DNA of 41,960 nt from a virus. Position 1 is the first letter of the stretch. Every line of letters starts with the position of its first letter. Below are positions 24,965-32,532 of the stretch, piece after piece. The notes under the pieces are model-generated. The model did not search any database and was not told the DNA's origin. It saw only the letters and a list, made by a program, of their open reading frames with translations. A program made the translations under genes and the position numbers. The DNA lies in IMG/VR virus record IMGVR_UViG_3300044714_000015, positions 1 to 41,960 of that record; one strand, given 5' to 3'.

Positions 24965-25140
24965 GGCTTGTGCTCCTGATAATGCCGCCCCAATTCTTCA
25001 TAGAGATAGGTGATTCTCGAATCGAGAATCGTTAAACGGGCATTGAGTTGCCTGTGGTGCATGAACCCGACAAACCACAACAGTACAGCCCAAAATCCGA
25101 TCACGCAGATGATCGCCGTGGTATCACAAATTCGCTTCAT
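24961..25140 (-). CDS. Small single-pass membrane protein
   Basis: 59 aa from ATG 25140 with AGGAG 8 nt upstream. One transmembrane helix (TTAIICVIGFWAVLLWFVGF) near the N-terminus, then a charged coiled-coil-like tail (RQLNARLTILDSRITYLYEELGRHYQEHK). Early leftward expression suggests a host takeover or superinfection-exclusion role rather than lysis, but this is inference. Coupled at both ends. Confidence 0.65.
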   Translation of the reverse strand: MKRICDTTAIICVIGFWAVLLWFVGFMHHRQLNARLTILDSRITYLYEELGRHYQEHKP

Positions 25141-25472
25141 GGATTGGGCTCCTGATGTGCTGGCCGAATGCGATGGGGGTGAATGGCCCGGTTGATTCGC
25201 TCGCGAAGATTGCGGCAAAAGACCTGGACTTCCGGCTCACACCAGCCTGACGTCTCGACCTCAAAAATCTGGCGCTCGAAGCTTGCAAGCTCATCCCGCA
25301 ATTGCGGGCCGGGCTGCTCGTTGGCCCAGTCCTTGACGACCATCCGGTGGTGCTTGAGTCTGGCGATTTTGGCATCGATAGTCTGCTCGTGGCTTAACAG
25401 CTCCGACGGCGTCGTGTAGGAACGGGGAGGGACAGGTTCACGAGAGGGCGGGTCTCTAAACTGTTCGCTCAT
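25137..25472 (-). CDS. Hypothetical helical early protein
   Basis: 111 aa. Proline-rich N-terminus and a long charged helical region (LLSHEQTIDAKIARLKHHRMVVKDWANEQ...LRDELASFERQIFEVE) suggesting a coiled coil. GGAG precedes the ATG. The 5' end overlaps the methyltransferase 3' end by 17 bases. Unknown function. Confidence 0.65.
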   Translation of the reverse strand: MSEQFRDPPSREPVPPRSYTTPSELLSHEQTIDAKIARLKHHRMVVKDWANEQPGPQLRDELASFERQIFEVETSGWCEPEVQVFCRNLRERINRAIHPHRIRPAHQEPNP

Positions 25473-26214
25473 GTTCGCACTCCATTATCCTTCGTCCGAT
25501 CCATTCGGCGACCTGGGGGACGACGGCGTTGCCACAGGCTCCAATTCGGTCCATCCAATCGGGAAACTCATCAGCCACTCGCATATCCGGGGAGTGAGGA
25601 TGAATCCCATACTTGCTAAGAGCAATTGCAATCTGCCTTTCCCCCGCCCATCGGGTCTTTGTCCGGCCTTGGCCAGGCTGGAAAATTTGAATCTCTGGCC
25701 TTTCATGCCTCCATCTGCTTTTCTTGGGGTAGGCAACAATGAACACCCGCTGTCGTGTATGTGGTGCACCCAAGGCGCACGCTGATAAACTTGTCCATTC
25801 TGCATCCATCCCGAGTGAGGCCAAGTCTGCGAGAACTGTTCCCATTCCCCGTTTAAGCAGCGCTGAGACGTTCTCCACGAGCATAAATCTTGGTTGAATC
25901 TCGCGAATGATTCTTTTGTACTCCGACCATAGACCACTCCGTTGTCCAGTGAGGCCCTCTTTGTTTCCAGCATCGCTGATATCCTGGCAAGGGAAGCCCC
26001 CACAGATGAGATCGACTCCCCAGTCTCCCTCTGCCGGTGGGAAGGTTCGCACGTCGTCCCATCGTCTGACATCGGGCCAGTGCTTGGCCAAAACTCGAGT
26101 TGCATAGGGGTCAATCTCCACCTGCCATTTGCAAGTCATGCCCGCTCTTTCGAGCCCAAGGTCAAAGCCGCCTATCCCCGCGAAGAGAGAGCCGAAAGTG
26201 AATTCCTCACCCAC
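25456..26214 (-). CDS. C5-cytosine DNA methyltransferase
   Basis: 252 aa from GTG 26214 (GAAGG upstream, overlapping the previous stop). Motif I FGSLFAGIGGFDLGLERAG, motif IV GGFPCQDIS with catalytic C76, motif VI ENV (114-116), motif VIII QRVFIVA, motif X GNAVVPQVAEWIG. All catalytic motifs are present; the target-recognition region between VIII and X is short (about 60 residues), so specificity is probably a short site. No partner endonuclease is visible, so this is an orphan phage methyltransferase, most likely protecting phage DNA from restriction. GTG 26274 would add 20 residues. Confidence 0.92.
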   Translation of the reverse strand: MGEEFTFGSLFAGIGGFDLGLERAGMTCKWQVEIDPYATRVLAKHWPDVRRWDDVRTFPPAEGDWGVDLICGGFPCQDISDAGNKEGLTGQRSGLWSEYKRIIREIQPRFMLVENVSALLKRGMGTVLADLASLGMDAEWTSLSACALGAPHTRQRVFIVAYPKKSRWRHERPEIQIFQPGQGRTKTRWAGERQIAIALSKYGIHPHSPDMRVADEFPDWMDRIGACGNAVVPQVAEWIGRRIMECEHERTV

Positions 26215-26419
26215 GGGTGGCCTTCTTTCTTCGCTTAGGGGCCACGAGGGCGCGGAGGCGGTTCCAGGCGGCACAAGAGTCGCACCTGGAATCAGAATCG
26301 CTCCAATAGCCTAGCCTCCCGTGATAATGTGTCGGATCGCCAGTGTCGGCGGCGTACGAATTTAGCACATTCCTCACAGCCCGCTTGAGCGCGGCGTTCT
26401 CGCGTTGCAGGTCAGTCAT
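26207..26419 (-). CDS. Small coiled-coil protein with CxxC
   Basis: 70 aa from ATG 26419, chosen over GTG 26425 because AAGGAG is 8 nt from the ATG but only 2 nt from the GTG. LQRENAALKRAVRNVLNSY is a short leucine-zipper-like helix; RCDSCAAWNRLRALV has a C-x2-C pair. Unknown function, upstream of and overlapping the methyltransferase. Confidence 0.65.
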   Translation of the reverse strand: MTDLQRENAALKRAVRNVLNSYAADTGDPTHYHGRLGYWSDSDSRCDSCAAWNRLRALVAPKRRKKATRG

Positions 26420-26431
26420 GGTCACGGCTCC

Positions 26432-26908
26432 TTAAATCCATGGGACTCTAATCGGCGTGCGACCTATTCCGGTGCGGGTGACTTCTCGGACTTCCCAGCC
26501 ATTGCGGCCGGCTCGAACGACCAACAGAAACCGAAAGCAGGGGAACATCTCGGCGGCAACTTTGATCTTGACCGAGGCGTCATCCTCCATGTGGCCCTTG
26601 GTGTCGACGCAGTTGTAAATCGATTGCGTGGCGCCGGAGATAACGAGGAAGTCTGGCGTGTAGCGGGTATTGCCGGCCAAGCGAAATGTGATCGGCTCGC
26701 GCCAAATGAACGTCGGATTCCTGTCACGCGCTTGCCATTTCACATGCTCAAAGAACGACCTTTCGAGCTTGTTCATCCCGTCCGGGCTCTTGGCTTGCTT
26801 CGGCCGTCCGCCGAATAGCTTCCCCCCGCGCTCGTGATCGGGATGGAGCTTTTCGACCCCGAGTTGCTTGGCTTCCTCGTAGGTCAAACCATCATCCTTC
26901 CGCCGCAT
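26432..26908 (-). CDS. PD-(D/E)XK nuclease, DUF1064-like
   Basis: 158 aa. The pattern NKLERSFFEHVKWQAR..., then FRLAGNTRYTPDFLVI and CVDTKGHMEDDASVKIKVAAEMFP, matches DUF1064-type phage nucleases with the PD...(D/E)-x-K core (PDF and DTKG). Related proteins are thought to act as recombination or junction-resolving endonucleases in phage DNA metabolism. AAAGGA precedes the ATG. Next to the annealing protein and replication genes in the same operon. Confidence 0.72.
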   Translation of the reverse strand: MRRKDDGLTYEEAKQLGVEKLHPDHERGGKLFGGRPKQAKSPDGMNKLERSFFEHVKWQARDRNPTFIWREPITFRLAGNTRYTPDFLVISGATQSIYNCVDTKGHMEDDASVKIKVAAEMFPCFRFLLVVRAGRNGWEVREVTRTGIGRTPIRVPWI

Positions 26909-26911
26909 CGG

Positions 26912-27085
26912 TCAATCCTTTGTCAGCTCGAATGGGTGCTGAAACTTTGGGTTCTTCTGGGTCCGCCCCAGCCGGAATCCTTGGGCCTGGGATGGCCCTA
27001 GCGGTTTCTGATTCCGGATGCGCCGCCAAGCGCGGCGGTAGTCCTCAACGGCTAGCTCGGTGATGAGTTGGCGATTAGCTTCCAC
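26912..27085 (-). CDS. Small basic hypothetical protein
   Basis: 57 aa, GTG start at 27085 with AGGAG 10 nt upstream. Sequence begins with a helix (EANRQLITELAVEDYRRAWRRIR) and has a basic C-terminal half (FRLGRTQKNPKFQHPFEL). It fills the gap between its neighbours with 3 nt to the nuclease start. Unknown function. Confidence 0.6.
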   Translation of the reverse strand: MEANRQLITELAVEDYRRAWRRIRNQKPLGPSQAQGFRLGRTQKNPKFQHPFELTKD

Positions 27086-27125
27086 GTGGAGGTGTCTCCT
27101 GGCCTCAAGGTGAGGCGATTGGCGC

Positions 27126-27407
27126 TTAGTCCGTAGTTACATCGGGTTTTGCCGCCGTGCGTTCCTGGGGCGATCTAGCAACCTTATCGACCGCATCGCG
27201 CAGCCGGCTGAAATAGAATTGCAATCCATCATGCACGGTATGACTCAGTGACCAGAGGGCAGCCTGGAGGAGCAATTCGCGGTCTGATCGAAGACGCTCG
27301 TTCTCCTCGACTGCAGCGAGGGCTTCGCGGAGGATGTTCACATCGATCCGAAAGTCGCCATCATCGCGGCATACGCTTTCGAGCTTTCGTTTATCGGCTG
27401 GGCTCAC
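27126..27407 (-). CDS. Hypothetical early protein
   Basis: 93 aa, GTG start in a GTGA overlap with the previous gene. Acidic and helical (ILREALAAVEENERLRSDRELLLQAALWSL). No domain. Part of a run of three coupled small genes (27915 to 27126). Confidence 0.65.
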   Translation of the reverse strand: MSPADKRKLESVCRDDGDFRIDVNILREALAAVEENERLRSDRELLLQAALWSLSHTVHDGLQFYFSRLRDAVDKVARSPQERTAAKPDVTTD

Positions 27408-27640
27408 TTTCCCCTCGATTCCGCCACGGCGGCTCTGATCACGGCCTGCGCCGCTCTCAGCAGCCGAGCCGAATTGGCCCAGAGGCGGCCGGGCTTGCCA
27501 GGAATCCCCTCGGGCAGACCGGATGTGAGTGACACGCCATCGGCGTTCACGACGTCGCCTGAGTCTTGGCCGGGGCGGTCGTCGAAGGGCTGAAAGCGCC
27601 AGGGCGTCTTGTCGTAGGGCGCGGGATAGTCGGTGCTCAT
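27404..27640 (-). CDS. Hypothetical early protein
   Basis: 78 aa with an ATGA overlap to the upstream gene. N-terminal WRFQPFDDRPGQDSGDVVNADGVSLT and a C-terminal helix (LWANSARLLRAAQAVIRAAVAE) resemble small phage proteins that occur in many early operons without known function. No catalytic motif seen. Confidence 0.65.
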   Translation of the reverse strand: MSTDYPAPYDKTPWRFQPFDDRPGQDSGDVVNADGVSLTSGLPEGIPGKPGRLWANSARLLRAAQAVIRAAVAESRGK

Positions 27641-27915
27641 GTCTTCACCGCCTTTCGCTCGATCGGCGGCGGGTCGAACTCGAAGTCGGGGCCGTTGGAC
27701 ACCGGCTGTGTTTGCGCGACTGGCCTCGGCGCATCAAGTCGATCGCGTGCCCAAAGGGCGATAACGCTGGCCCTCCATTCCTCTAGCGGCTCCTCGGGTG
27801 TATCGCCCTCGGCTTCGGTGCGTGGCCAGAGGGCTAACCCGGTTTTGCGGAATGCCTCCAGAACAGTCGCCCATTCGGTTTCGTCGGTGAAAGTCAGCTT
27901 GATCATGCGGTTCAT
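27637..27915 (-). CDS. Hypothetical early protein
   Basis: 92 aa. Starts MNRMIKLTFTDETEWATVLEAFRKTGLAL, an alpha/beta start, then a proline-rich acidic tail. GAGAG-type ribosome-binding site. Unknown function. Confidence 0.65.
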   Translation of the reverse strand: MNRMIKLTFTDETEWATVLEAFRKTGLALWPRTEAEGDTPEEPLEEWRASVIALWARDRLDAPRPVAQTQPVSNGPDFEFDPPPIERKAVKT

Positions 27916-27947
27916 GGATCGCTCTCCTCAAAACGGCGGGGGTGGGG

Positions 27948-28433
27948 TTAAAACGGTGGTTCTTCGGACTCCTCGATTCGCTTCAAGGTCTCACGCAAAA
28001 CACTCGGATCGGGGCGAGGTTCGTCGCCCTGAACTCGCAAAAACGGCAGCGGTCGCGAGGCGAGCTCTTCTCGGAAGCCGCGCCAGTCGGGAACCTCGGA
28101 ATCGTCCACGTAGGCGGCGGTCGGGTCGTAGAGCACCCAGTTAATCCGGCCCTTGAGGATGTCGTCGATTTTGAGCATGCGCTCGACATCCTCCGGGTTC
28201 ATTCGGCCCCTCATCCATTCGCCCAGTTCGCAGTTGCAATGCACGGCGACCCTCAAGGCGACCTGGCGTGTTCTGGTGCCGTCCTGACTGCGCTGGATGA
28301 TCACGGGCTGGCCGACATACTGCTTGTGCCAGGCGGTCACGAGCCCTTCACCGTGGCATACCAGGCACTTCTTGTTCTCCCGTTCCAGTCTTGTTCGTTC
28401 CGCGGATTCGATCCGCCCTGACTCGTTCGTCAT
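27948..28433 (-). CDS. Zinc-finger protein downstream of replisome organiser
   Basis: 161 aa from ATG 28433 (AAGG 7 nt upstream). N-terminal CLVCHGEGLVTAWHKQYVGQPV with later HCNCELGEWM resembles half of a DnaJ-type or DNA-binding zinc finger (C-x2-C-x-G-x-G...C-x-C). The C-terminal half is acidic with LRETLKRIEESEEPPF. It lies where helicase-loader genes are often found, after the replisome organiser, but has no AAA+ motif. Overlaps the upstream gene by 86 nt. Confidence 0.65.
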   Translation of the reverse strand: MTNESGRIESAERTRLERENKKCLVCHGEGLVTAWHKQYVGQPVIIQRSQDGTRTRQVALRVAVHCNCELGEWMRGRMNPEDVERMLKIDDILKGRINWVLYDPTAAYVDDSEVPDWRGFREELASRPLPFLRVQGDEPRPDPSVLRETLKRIEESEEPPF

Positions 28434-29271
28434 ATTCAGCCTTAATCCTTCGTTGACGTTCCATATTGGCCGCAACGCGCTGGCGGTCGGCTTCGGTCTC
28501 GGGAGGCGGTTGGCCGGTCGTGGACTTCTGGCCGGGCATTCCCTGGGAATAGGTCGAATTGCGACCGTTCTTGCTCGGTCGGGCATCTGTTTGGCTAAGC
28601 GGCCAGACATCGGTATAGCTCCGCCTGATGGCTTGTTCGAGCACGAGCTTCGGGTCGTCGCCAGCGGCCCGGAGCTTCTCCAGCTCCCGGACGACGAGCG
28701 CGAGAGCGTGCGGCGTGTTGATGGCGCGTTTCTTCTTGCGGATCGCAACGAGTTCGTCCCATTCCGTTCTGGGAACCCAATCAGGTGGATCAAAGGGGGG
28801 TTCGGGGGGCTTCGCCACCCGTGTCTTTTTCTTCTCTTTCTCTTTCTCTTCTCTTCTCTTCTCTAACTCTGCAACGTCACTTTTTGTCACATCTTCCGTC
28901 GCTTGTGACGTCACAGTGACGTCACTTATTGTCACATCAGCGTCACGTTTCCGTTCACGCCACGCCCGAGTTCTGTCACGCGATGAATAACCTCGGACTT
29001 GCCACTCTTCCCAATCATGTATACGTAGACCAGACTTAAGGCGATCCAATAACTCGCGTCTGACCAGTTCATCCGTCATCGAAATTGTCACTGATGATTC
29101 GGTACGCAGTTCATAGTCAATATCCTCAAGCGAAGGCAGCATCCCATCGCGGTCATTTTTGGCCGCCAACATCATCAAATTCGCCCAAAACTTGAACAAG
29201 TCGCCTGGCATCGACTGGATCTTGCGTTTGCCAAGCGTGCAGGTCCACATCGGGAACCAATCCATGCTCAT
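28348..29271 (-). CDS. Replisome organiser / DnaD-like replication protein
   Basis: 307 aa from ATG 29271. The N-terminal 90 residues (MDWFPMWTCTLGKRKIQSMPGDLFKFWANLMMLAAKNDRDGMLPSLEDIDYELRT) form the winged-helix pattern of phage replication initiators of the DnaD/DnaT-like group. A lysine/glutamate low-complexity linker (RREEKEKEKKK) follows, then a helical domain with LVVRELEKLRAAGDD and a long polar tail. It should bind the phage origin and recruit host helicase. No phage helicase or polymerase is visible, so replication depends on the host. Confidence 0.65.
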   Translation of the reverse strand: MSMDWFPMWTCTLGKRKIQSMPGDLFKFWANLMMLAAKNDRDGMLPSLEDIDYELRTESSVTISMTDELVRRELLDRLKSGLRIHDWEEWQVRGYSSRDRTRAWRERKRDADVTISDVTVTSQATEDVTKSDVAELEKRREEKEKEKKKTRVAKPPEPPFDPPDWVPRTEWDELVAIRKKKRAINTPHALALVVRELEKLRAAGDDPKLVLEQAIRRSYTDVWPLSQTDARPSKNGRNSTYSQGMPGQKSTTGQPPPETEADRQRVAANMERQRRIKAEYDERVRADRIRGTNKTGTGEQEVPGMPR

Positions 29272-29276
29272 GATGA

Positions 29277-29453
29277 CTACCCCGCGGCGGCGCTGCGATC
29301 GCGATCCGAGAGCAGCCATCGCTCGTATTGCTTCGCTAGGTGATCGTCGACAGCGCGTCGGATGATTTCAGCCGGCTTAACGCCCGATCGCTGAGACTCG
29401 ATCTTGAGCCGCTCGCGGAGTTGCTTCGGGAATCGGACGGTTGTGACTTCCAT
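29277..29453 (-). CDS. Ribbon-helix-helix regulator, probably leaderless
   Basis: 58 aa from ATG 29453. MEVTTVRFPKQLRERLKIESQRSGVKPAEIIRRAVDDHL, read in pieces, is a classic RHH fold: beta strand TTVRFP, helix LRERLKIESQRS, turn, helix PAEIIRRAVDDHL. Dimeric DNA-binding repressor expected. It has no ribosome-binding site, and a near-consensus promoter places the predicted transcription start on the A of the ATG, so it may be made from a leaderless mRNA. It lies at the head of the replication part of the operon and could autoregulate. Confidence 0.78.
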   Translation of the reverse strand: MEVTTVRFPKQLRERLKIESQRSGVKPAEIIRRAVDDHLAKQYERWLLSDRDRSAAAG

Positions 29454-29459
29454 ATTCGT

Positions 29460-29488
29460 AATGTAGTCTCGTCGTATTCTTGTGTCAA
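29460..29488 (-). promoter_or_regulatory. Sigma-70-type promoter TTGACA-17-TACATT
   Basis: On the minus strand, TTGACA (29483-29488) is followed after 17 bases by TACATT (29460-29465), 5/6 match to TATAAT at the consensus spacing. The predicted start is the A of the RHH ATG at 29453. It lies in a 57-bp gap downstream of the HNH gene and would drive the RHH and replication genes separately from the upstream operon. Confidence 0.75.
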
Positions 29489-29510
29489 CGCCCCGCCGCA
29501 AGAAAGCAGG

Positions 29511-30065
29511 TCAAGCCTCCGCGAATTCCAATCCGTCGAAAAGGCTCATTAAATTCCGGTCTTGTTTGTCGTTCTCGATCACGTCGTGGCATCTCCGGCA
29601 GACCACGATCACGTCGGTAAATCTCTCGGAACCTAGTCGAGCATAAGTACGATGATGATGGTCGAGCGGCCTGGATTCGGCGTTGCAAATCGAGCAGCGA
29701 TGCTCCCAAAAGTCTAGCCAGCAATGCTTCGCTTTCGACGCCGCCCATTGGGGAGATTTCAGATAATCCAAATAATGATCAGGCGGTTTCGTGCGTTTCT
29801 GCTTCGACCCGATCGGGCTTCCTTTGCCAGTTCTCTTGTCGCCCCGGAGCCGCTTGCGGATATTGTTAAACCAGTGACGATACAAGTTGATCGAATACGA
29901 GCGATGCTCGACAGGCAACCGCGGGATGATTAGCCTAATATCATCATCCTCCCATGTTTCTGGGTTAAAATTGTTGCCAAACGACTTGGAAAACTCATGG
30001 TAAAGCTCATTCATGAGAACATTCGGGATCGGATTCTTTGGCCGCCTCAAACCATTAGTTCCCAT
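29511..30065 (-). CDS. HNH endonuclease
   Basis: 184 aa. N-terminal 100 residues are unusual, with a WEDDDIRLIIPRLPVEHRSYSINLYRHWFNNIRKRL region; then RCSICNAESRPLDHHHRTYARLGSERFTDVIVVCRRCHD, a standard zinc-stabilised HNH core (C-x2-C, DHHH, C-x2-C). Could be a homing endonuclease or a phage recombination nuclease. It overlaps the Mom-like gene by 19 nt. Confidence 0.8.
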   Translation of the reverse strand: MGTNGLRRPKNPIPNVLMNELYHEFSKSFGNNFNPETWEDDDIRLIIPRLPVEHRSYSINLYRHWFNNIRKRLRGDKRTGKGSPIGSKQKRTKPPDHYLDYLKSPQWAASKAKHCWLDFWEHRCSICNAESRPLDHHHRTYARLGSERFTDVIVVCRRCHDVIENDKQDRNLMSLFDGLEFAEA

Positions 30066-30619
30066 CGCTGTTTCCTTGAAGTTGTTTGCAGGGGTCCGGT
30101 CGACCTCTCGTGTGATCCTGTAAACCGCTGGGGACGAGCCGCGACGATCTCGCCAACAGGTTTCCAGCCGGAAGCCTTGTAGATCGTTCCTTGGTGGACG
30201 TCGACCGCGAGATAACTCACTAGGCGGGTTATCTCAGGCGTCGATCTTTTGATAGCCTTTCGCATCACAGAAAGCATACGTGAAGCCGTGAATCGCGGAG
30301 CCGCACTGCAAATTGCTAGGCGTCGAAGTTCGAGCGTTGAACCATCATCAATCGCTCGGATAATCGGCTGAGACCAGATTGCAACCGCGTACCATTGGCC
30401 ATCGAATCCGGCTGCGAAACAGGCCGTCATGTTGCCACAGAGAATGTTCCCAAGATCTGTTCTGGGAAGCATTGAGTGCCACTGGCGATTAAGCTCGCAA
30501 GCGAGCCGGGCTCCAATCGGCTCGATTAAAAGCTGGAGCGCCGAGGTCGGAATTGCACCGCCCCTGTCCTCTTGGAAAAGAGGGTATGCCGCTACAGCAT
30601 CTTCGGCGCGAGAATCCAT
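30047..30619 (-). CDS. GNAT-fold acyltransferase, Mom-like DNA modification candidate
   Basis: 190 aa. The core AVAIWSQPIIRAI...LELRRLAICSAAPRFTASRMLSVMRKAIKR and LVSYLAVDVHQGTIYKASGWKPVG matches a GNAT-like phage family that I recall being annotated as Mom-type adenine modification proteins (RRLAI-x-x-x-AP-x-x-TASRML...HxGTIYKAxGW). Mom makes phage DNA resistant to many restriction enzymes. Strong GGAGGGGA ribosome-binding site follows a long hairpin (30634-30686) just after the upstream zinc-ribbon gene, an arrangement reminiscent of com-mom of Mu. The enzymatic product is not proven. Confidence 0.68.
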   Translation of the reverse strand: MDSRAEDAVAAYPLFQEDRGGAIPTSALQLLIEPIGARLACELNRQWHSMLPRTDLGNILCGNMTACFAAGFDGQWYAVAIWSQPIIRAIDDGSTLELRRLAICSAAPRFTASRMLSVMRKAIKRSTPEITRLVSYLAVDVHQGTIYKASGWKPVGEIVAARPQRFTGSHERSTGPLQTTSRKQRWELMV

Positions 30620-30633
30620 AATCCCCTCCCATT

Positions 30634-30686
30634 CCCCGCGCCACGCGCTCCCCTCGAAATCCGGCCGGAGGGAGCGGGACGCGGGG
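30634..30686 (-). promoter_or_regulatory. Long GC-rich hairpin upstream of Mom-like gene
   Basis: CCCCGCG (30634-30640) pairs with CGCGGGG (30680-30686) and CGCTCCC (30646-30652) with GGGAGCG (30670-30676), forming a long imperfect stem. In the leftward transcript it ends 15 nt before the ATG, next to the ribosome-binding site, and no U-run follows. Translational control is more likely than termination. Confidence 0.6.
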
Positions 30687-30691
30687 TAGTG

Positions 30692-31027
30692 TCAATCAAA
30701 CCACATATGTCCGCATTCTCCGCATCGATATCGATACTCGACTATGCCGCGAGATGTTCCGACAAACTGTCTCTCGATACCAGCGGCAGTGCAGTGACGG
30801 CAACGCATGGAAAACTTCATGTTTTCCCACTGAGAAGATTCTTCTTCCTCCTCAATCTCGCACTCCAACCGCGCCGCGACCTGCTCGGCGGTTTCGGTTT
30901 CGAGGTAGTGGCCGGCGACTTCATGCTCGCATCGGCCGCAATAATCGGAGTCGAGACTTCGTCCCGGCGGCCTTCCGCACTTTCCACAGATCGGGCCAGC
31001 TTGTTTCGCGAGTTCGGAGCGTGTCAT
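30692..31027 (-). CDS. Zinc-ribbon protein upstream of Mom-like gene
   Basis: 111 aa with two zinc-ribbon pairs: ICGKCGRPPGRSLDSDYCGRCEHEV near residues 13-37, and MRCRHCTAAGIERQF...YRCGECGHMWFD at 74-111. A glutamate run lies between. Such proteins bind nucleic acids or act as transcription or translation factors. ATGA overlap with its upstream gene. Position just before a hairpin and a Mom-like gene recalls Mu Com, a zinc-finger activator of mom translation, though Com is much shorter (about 60 aa). Confidence 0.7.
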   Translation of the reverse strand: MTRSELAKQAGPICGKCGRPPGRSLDSDYCGRCEHEVAGHYLETETAEQVAARLECEIEEEEESSQWENMKFSMRCRHCTAAGIERQFVGTSRGIVEYRYRCGECGHMWFD

Positions 31028-31296
31028 TCTTCCCTCCTTTGCTTAGCGAACCATCTCAAAAAAGCCTCAGCTCCGCCGCTCGTCGCGCTCTGGCCTCCGC
31101 ACTTCATCCACTTCCCGGTGGATGGCCAGAAATCCACGAATGGTTTGCCAGGAATCCGAATCGCGAGACACTGGCGGCTTTCGTCGGTCCAACGGACTTG
31201 CGGCCACGGGGCGAGCTTGCCTTGGAGTATTTCGACATTGCGCTCCCATTGGGTTCCGCGGCGACATTCCCACGGGTCGAGAATCGGCTGGCTCAC
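31024..31296 (-). CDS. Hypothetical early protein
   Basis: 90 aa with ATGA overlaps at both ends. Mixed alpha/beta sequence (CLAIRIPGKPFVDFWPSTGKWMKCG, then AEAFLRWFAKQR). Its presence between the annealing protein and a zinc-ribbon gene suggests a DNA metabolism accessory, but no motif is recognised. Confidence 0.65.
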   Translation of the reverse strand: MSQPILDPWECRRGTQWERNVEILQGKLAPWPQVRWTDESRQCLAIRIPGKPFVDFWPSTGKWMKCGGQSATSGGAEAFLRWFAKQRREE

Positions 31297-32282
31297 GCCT
31301 TGGCCTCCTCGGGGTTAAGCTCGAAGTCGTCATCCGCCACGGCCGGATCGGCTTCGGTTTCGCCGGGGTTGAGCGAGGCGACTTTTTCCTTTTGCAGCAA
31401 CTCTTGGCGGTCGAAGTACTTCGCCATCTCGACCTTGACTGCGTTCTGTGTCTTCTTATCCCGGTGCCAGAGGATGCCGATCAGGCGGCCGATCAAGCGG
31501 TTTCTGATACCACCCTCGGGCACGGACGCTGCGTCAAGGCGGCCGGTCTCGACCGCCCATTTGACGAGATGATTTTCTAGTTGCCATCGGTTGCACAGCT
31601 CCGACACGCCGTTCCAGACTGAGCCATCTGGCAGCGTCATCTTGTCGAGCCACTCCCGGCATCGCTTGGCCAAGTAGGGCTCCGTAGCGGCAAGGTAGGA
31701 TTCCGCTTCTGCCTCCGAGCAATACTGCCCCGTGGCATGCCCCGAGTTGTTCTCCAGCCGCTTTGGCTGGCCCTTGTCGTCGCATTCCCGGATGTCGGAC
31801 AGAGTGTCACGCTCCGATTCGTCCAGGACGTCGCCAAGACCACAGAGCGAGAGGATTGCGCGGCGCTTCGCCTTAGTCACGGCCTTCATGACCGCATTGG
31901 CCATGTCGGGGCCTTTGAGCCCCTGGCACACCACAATGCCGATATCGGTGGTCTTTCGCCCGTCGCGCATCGACGCGAGTACCTCGACTTCGTAGAGACC
32001 GCCTTCGATGTGTCCGCGGTTGACGATCTCGGTTGTGATCCCGTGCATGCCCGCGAGTTGCTCGGAGCACTCCTTGCGGGCGTAGAGCACGAGCTTGCCG
32101 TTGAGCTGCAAGAACTCAAACGGGCGGCCACGGGGGTCAAGGCCGGCGGCCTCACAGCGTGCCCGGTAGAACGCCAGGCGCTGGGCCGCGGTGAGCTTGG
32201 ATAAGTCGCCGCCCACGAGGACTTGCTCGACAGCTTCGGGCAGCAGGTCGGCGGCGGTTCGCGTTGCAATTGCATTCGTCAT
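31293..32282 (-). CDS. Single-strand annealing / recombination protein (RecT/Bet-like)
   Basis: 329 aa. N-terminal half LSKLTAAQRLAFYRARCEAAGLDPRGRPFEFLQLNGKLVLYARKECSEQLAGMHGI and GIVVCQGLKGPDMANAVMKAVTKAKRRAILSLCGLGDVLDESE follow a pattern I know from phage recombination proteins (N-GK-L-x-LYA...ANA-x-MKA-x-TKAKRR). The C-terminal 150 residues are less typical. It would bind single-stranded DNA and promote annealing in phage recombination. Ribosome-binding site GAGGAG 8 nt upstream of ATG 32282. Confidence 0.6.
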   Translation of the reverse strand: MTNAIATRTAADLLPEAVEQVLVGGDLSKLTAAQRLAFYRARCEAAGLDPRGRPFEFLQLNGKLVLYARKECSEQLAGMHGITTEIVNRGHIEGGLYEVEVLASMRDGRKTTDIGIVVCQGLKGPDMANAVMKAVTKAKRRAILSLCGLGDVLDESERDTLSDIRECDDKGQPKRLENNSGHATGQYCSEAEAESYLAATEPYLAKRCREWLDKMTLPDGSVWNGVSELCNRWQLENHLVKWAVETGRLDAASVPEGGIRNRLIGRLIGILWHRDKKTQNAVKVEMAKYFDRQELLQKEKVASLNPGETEADPAVADDDFELNPEEAKA

Positions 32283-32340
32283 TCGATAAACTCCTCAGTT
32301 AGATGCGCTTTCGAGGTCGTTCTCCCGCGGCAGCCCTGGG

Positions 32341-32532
32341 TCACACCGGGGCTGCTGTGTTTTTGGCATCGTCAGCTTTGCGTCGTCTCGCAAGCTCACG
32401 AACGATCTCGGCTCGTTCGTCCCACAGTGAGCGATAGGTCGGCGAGCTAGTCGCTTCGTCTTTCAGTTCGCGGGTCAAGAATGCCCGATCATGCTCAAGA
32501 TCCTCAGTCGTCCACATGGTTAAGTCTCTCAT
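32341..32532 (-). CDS. Small helical early protein
   Basis: 63 aa from ATG 32532 (AAAGGA 8 nt upstream; ATG overlaps the previous TGA). Sequence is helical and charged (LEHDRAFLTRELKDE...LWDERAEIVRELARRRK), a likely coiled coil. An internal ATG at 32517 is a possible start. Unknown function. Confidence 0.6.
   Translation of the reverse strand: MRDLTMWTTEDLEHDRAFLTRELKDEATSSPTYRSLWDERAEIVRELARRRKADDAKNTAAPV

Noticed and set aside
27566-28421. Rightward frames of 192 and 159 aa in the early operon
   Set aside because: Shadow composition and opposite to coupled leftward genes ending in typical motifs.
30754-31572. Long rightward frame (272 aa) over the early operon
   Set aside because: Ser/Arg/Pro-rich with no domain; antisense to coupled leftward genes with good ribosome-binding sites.
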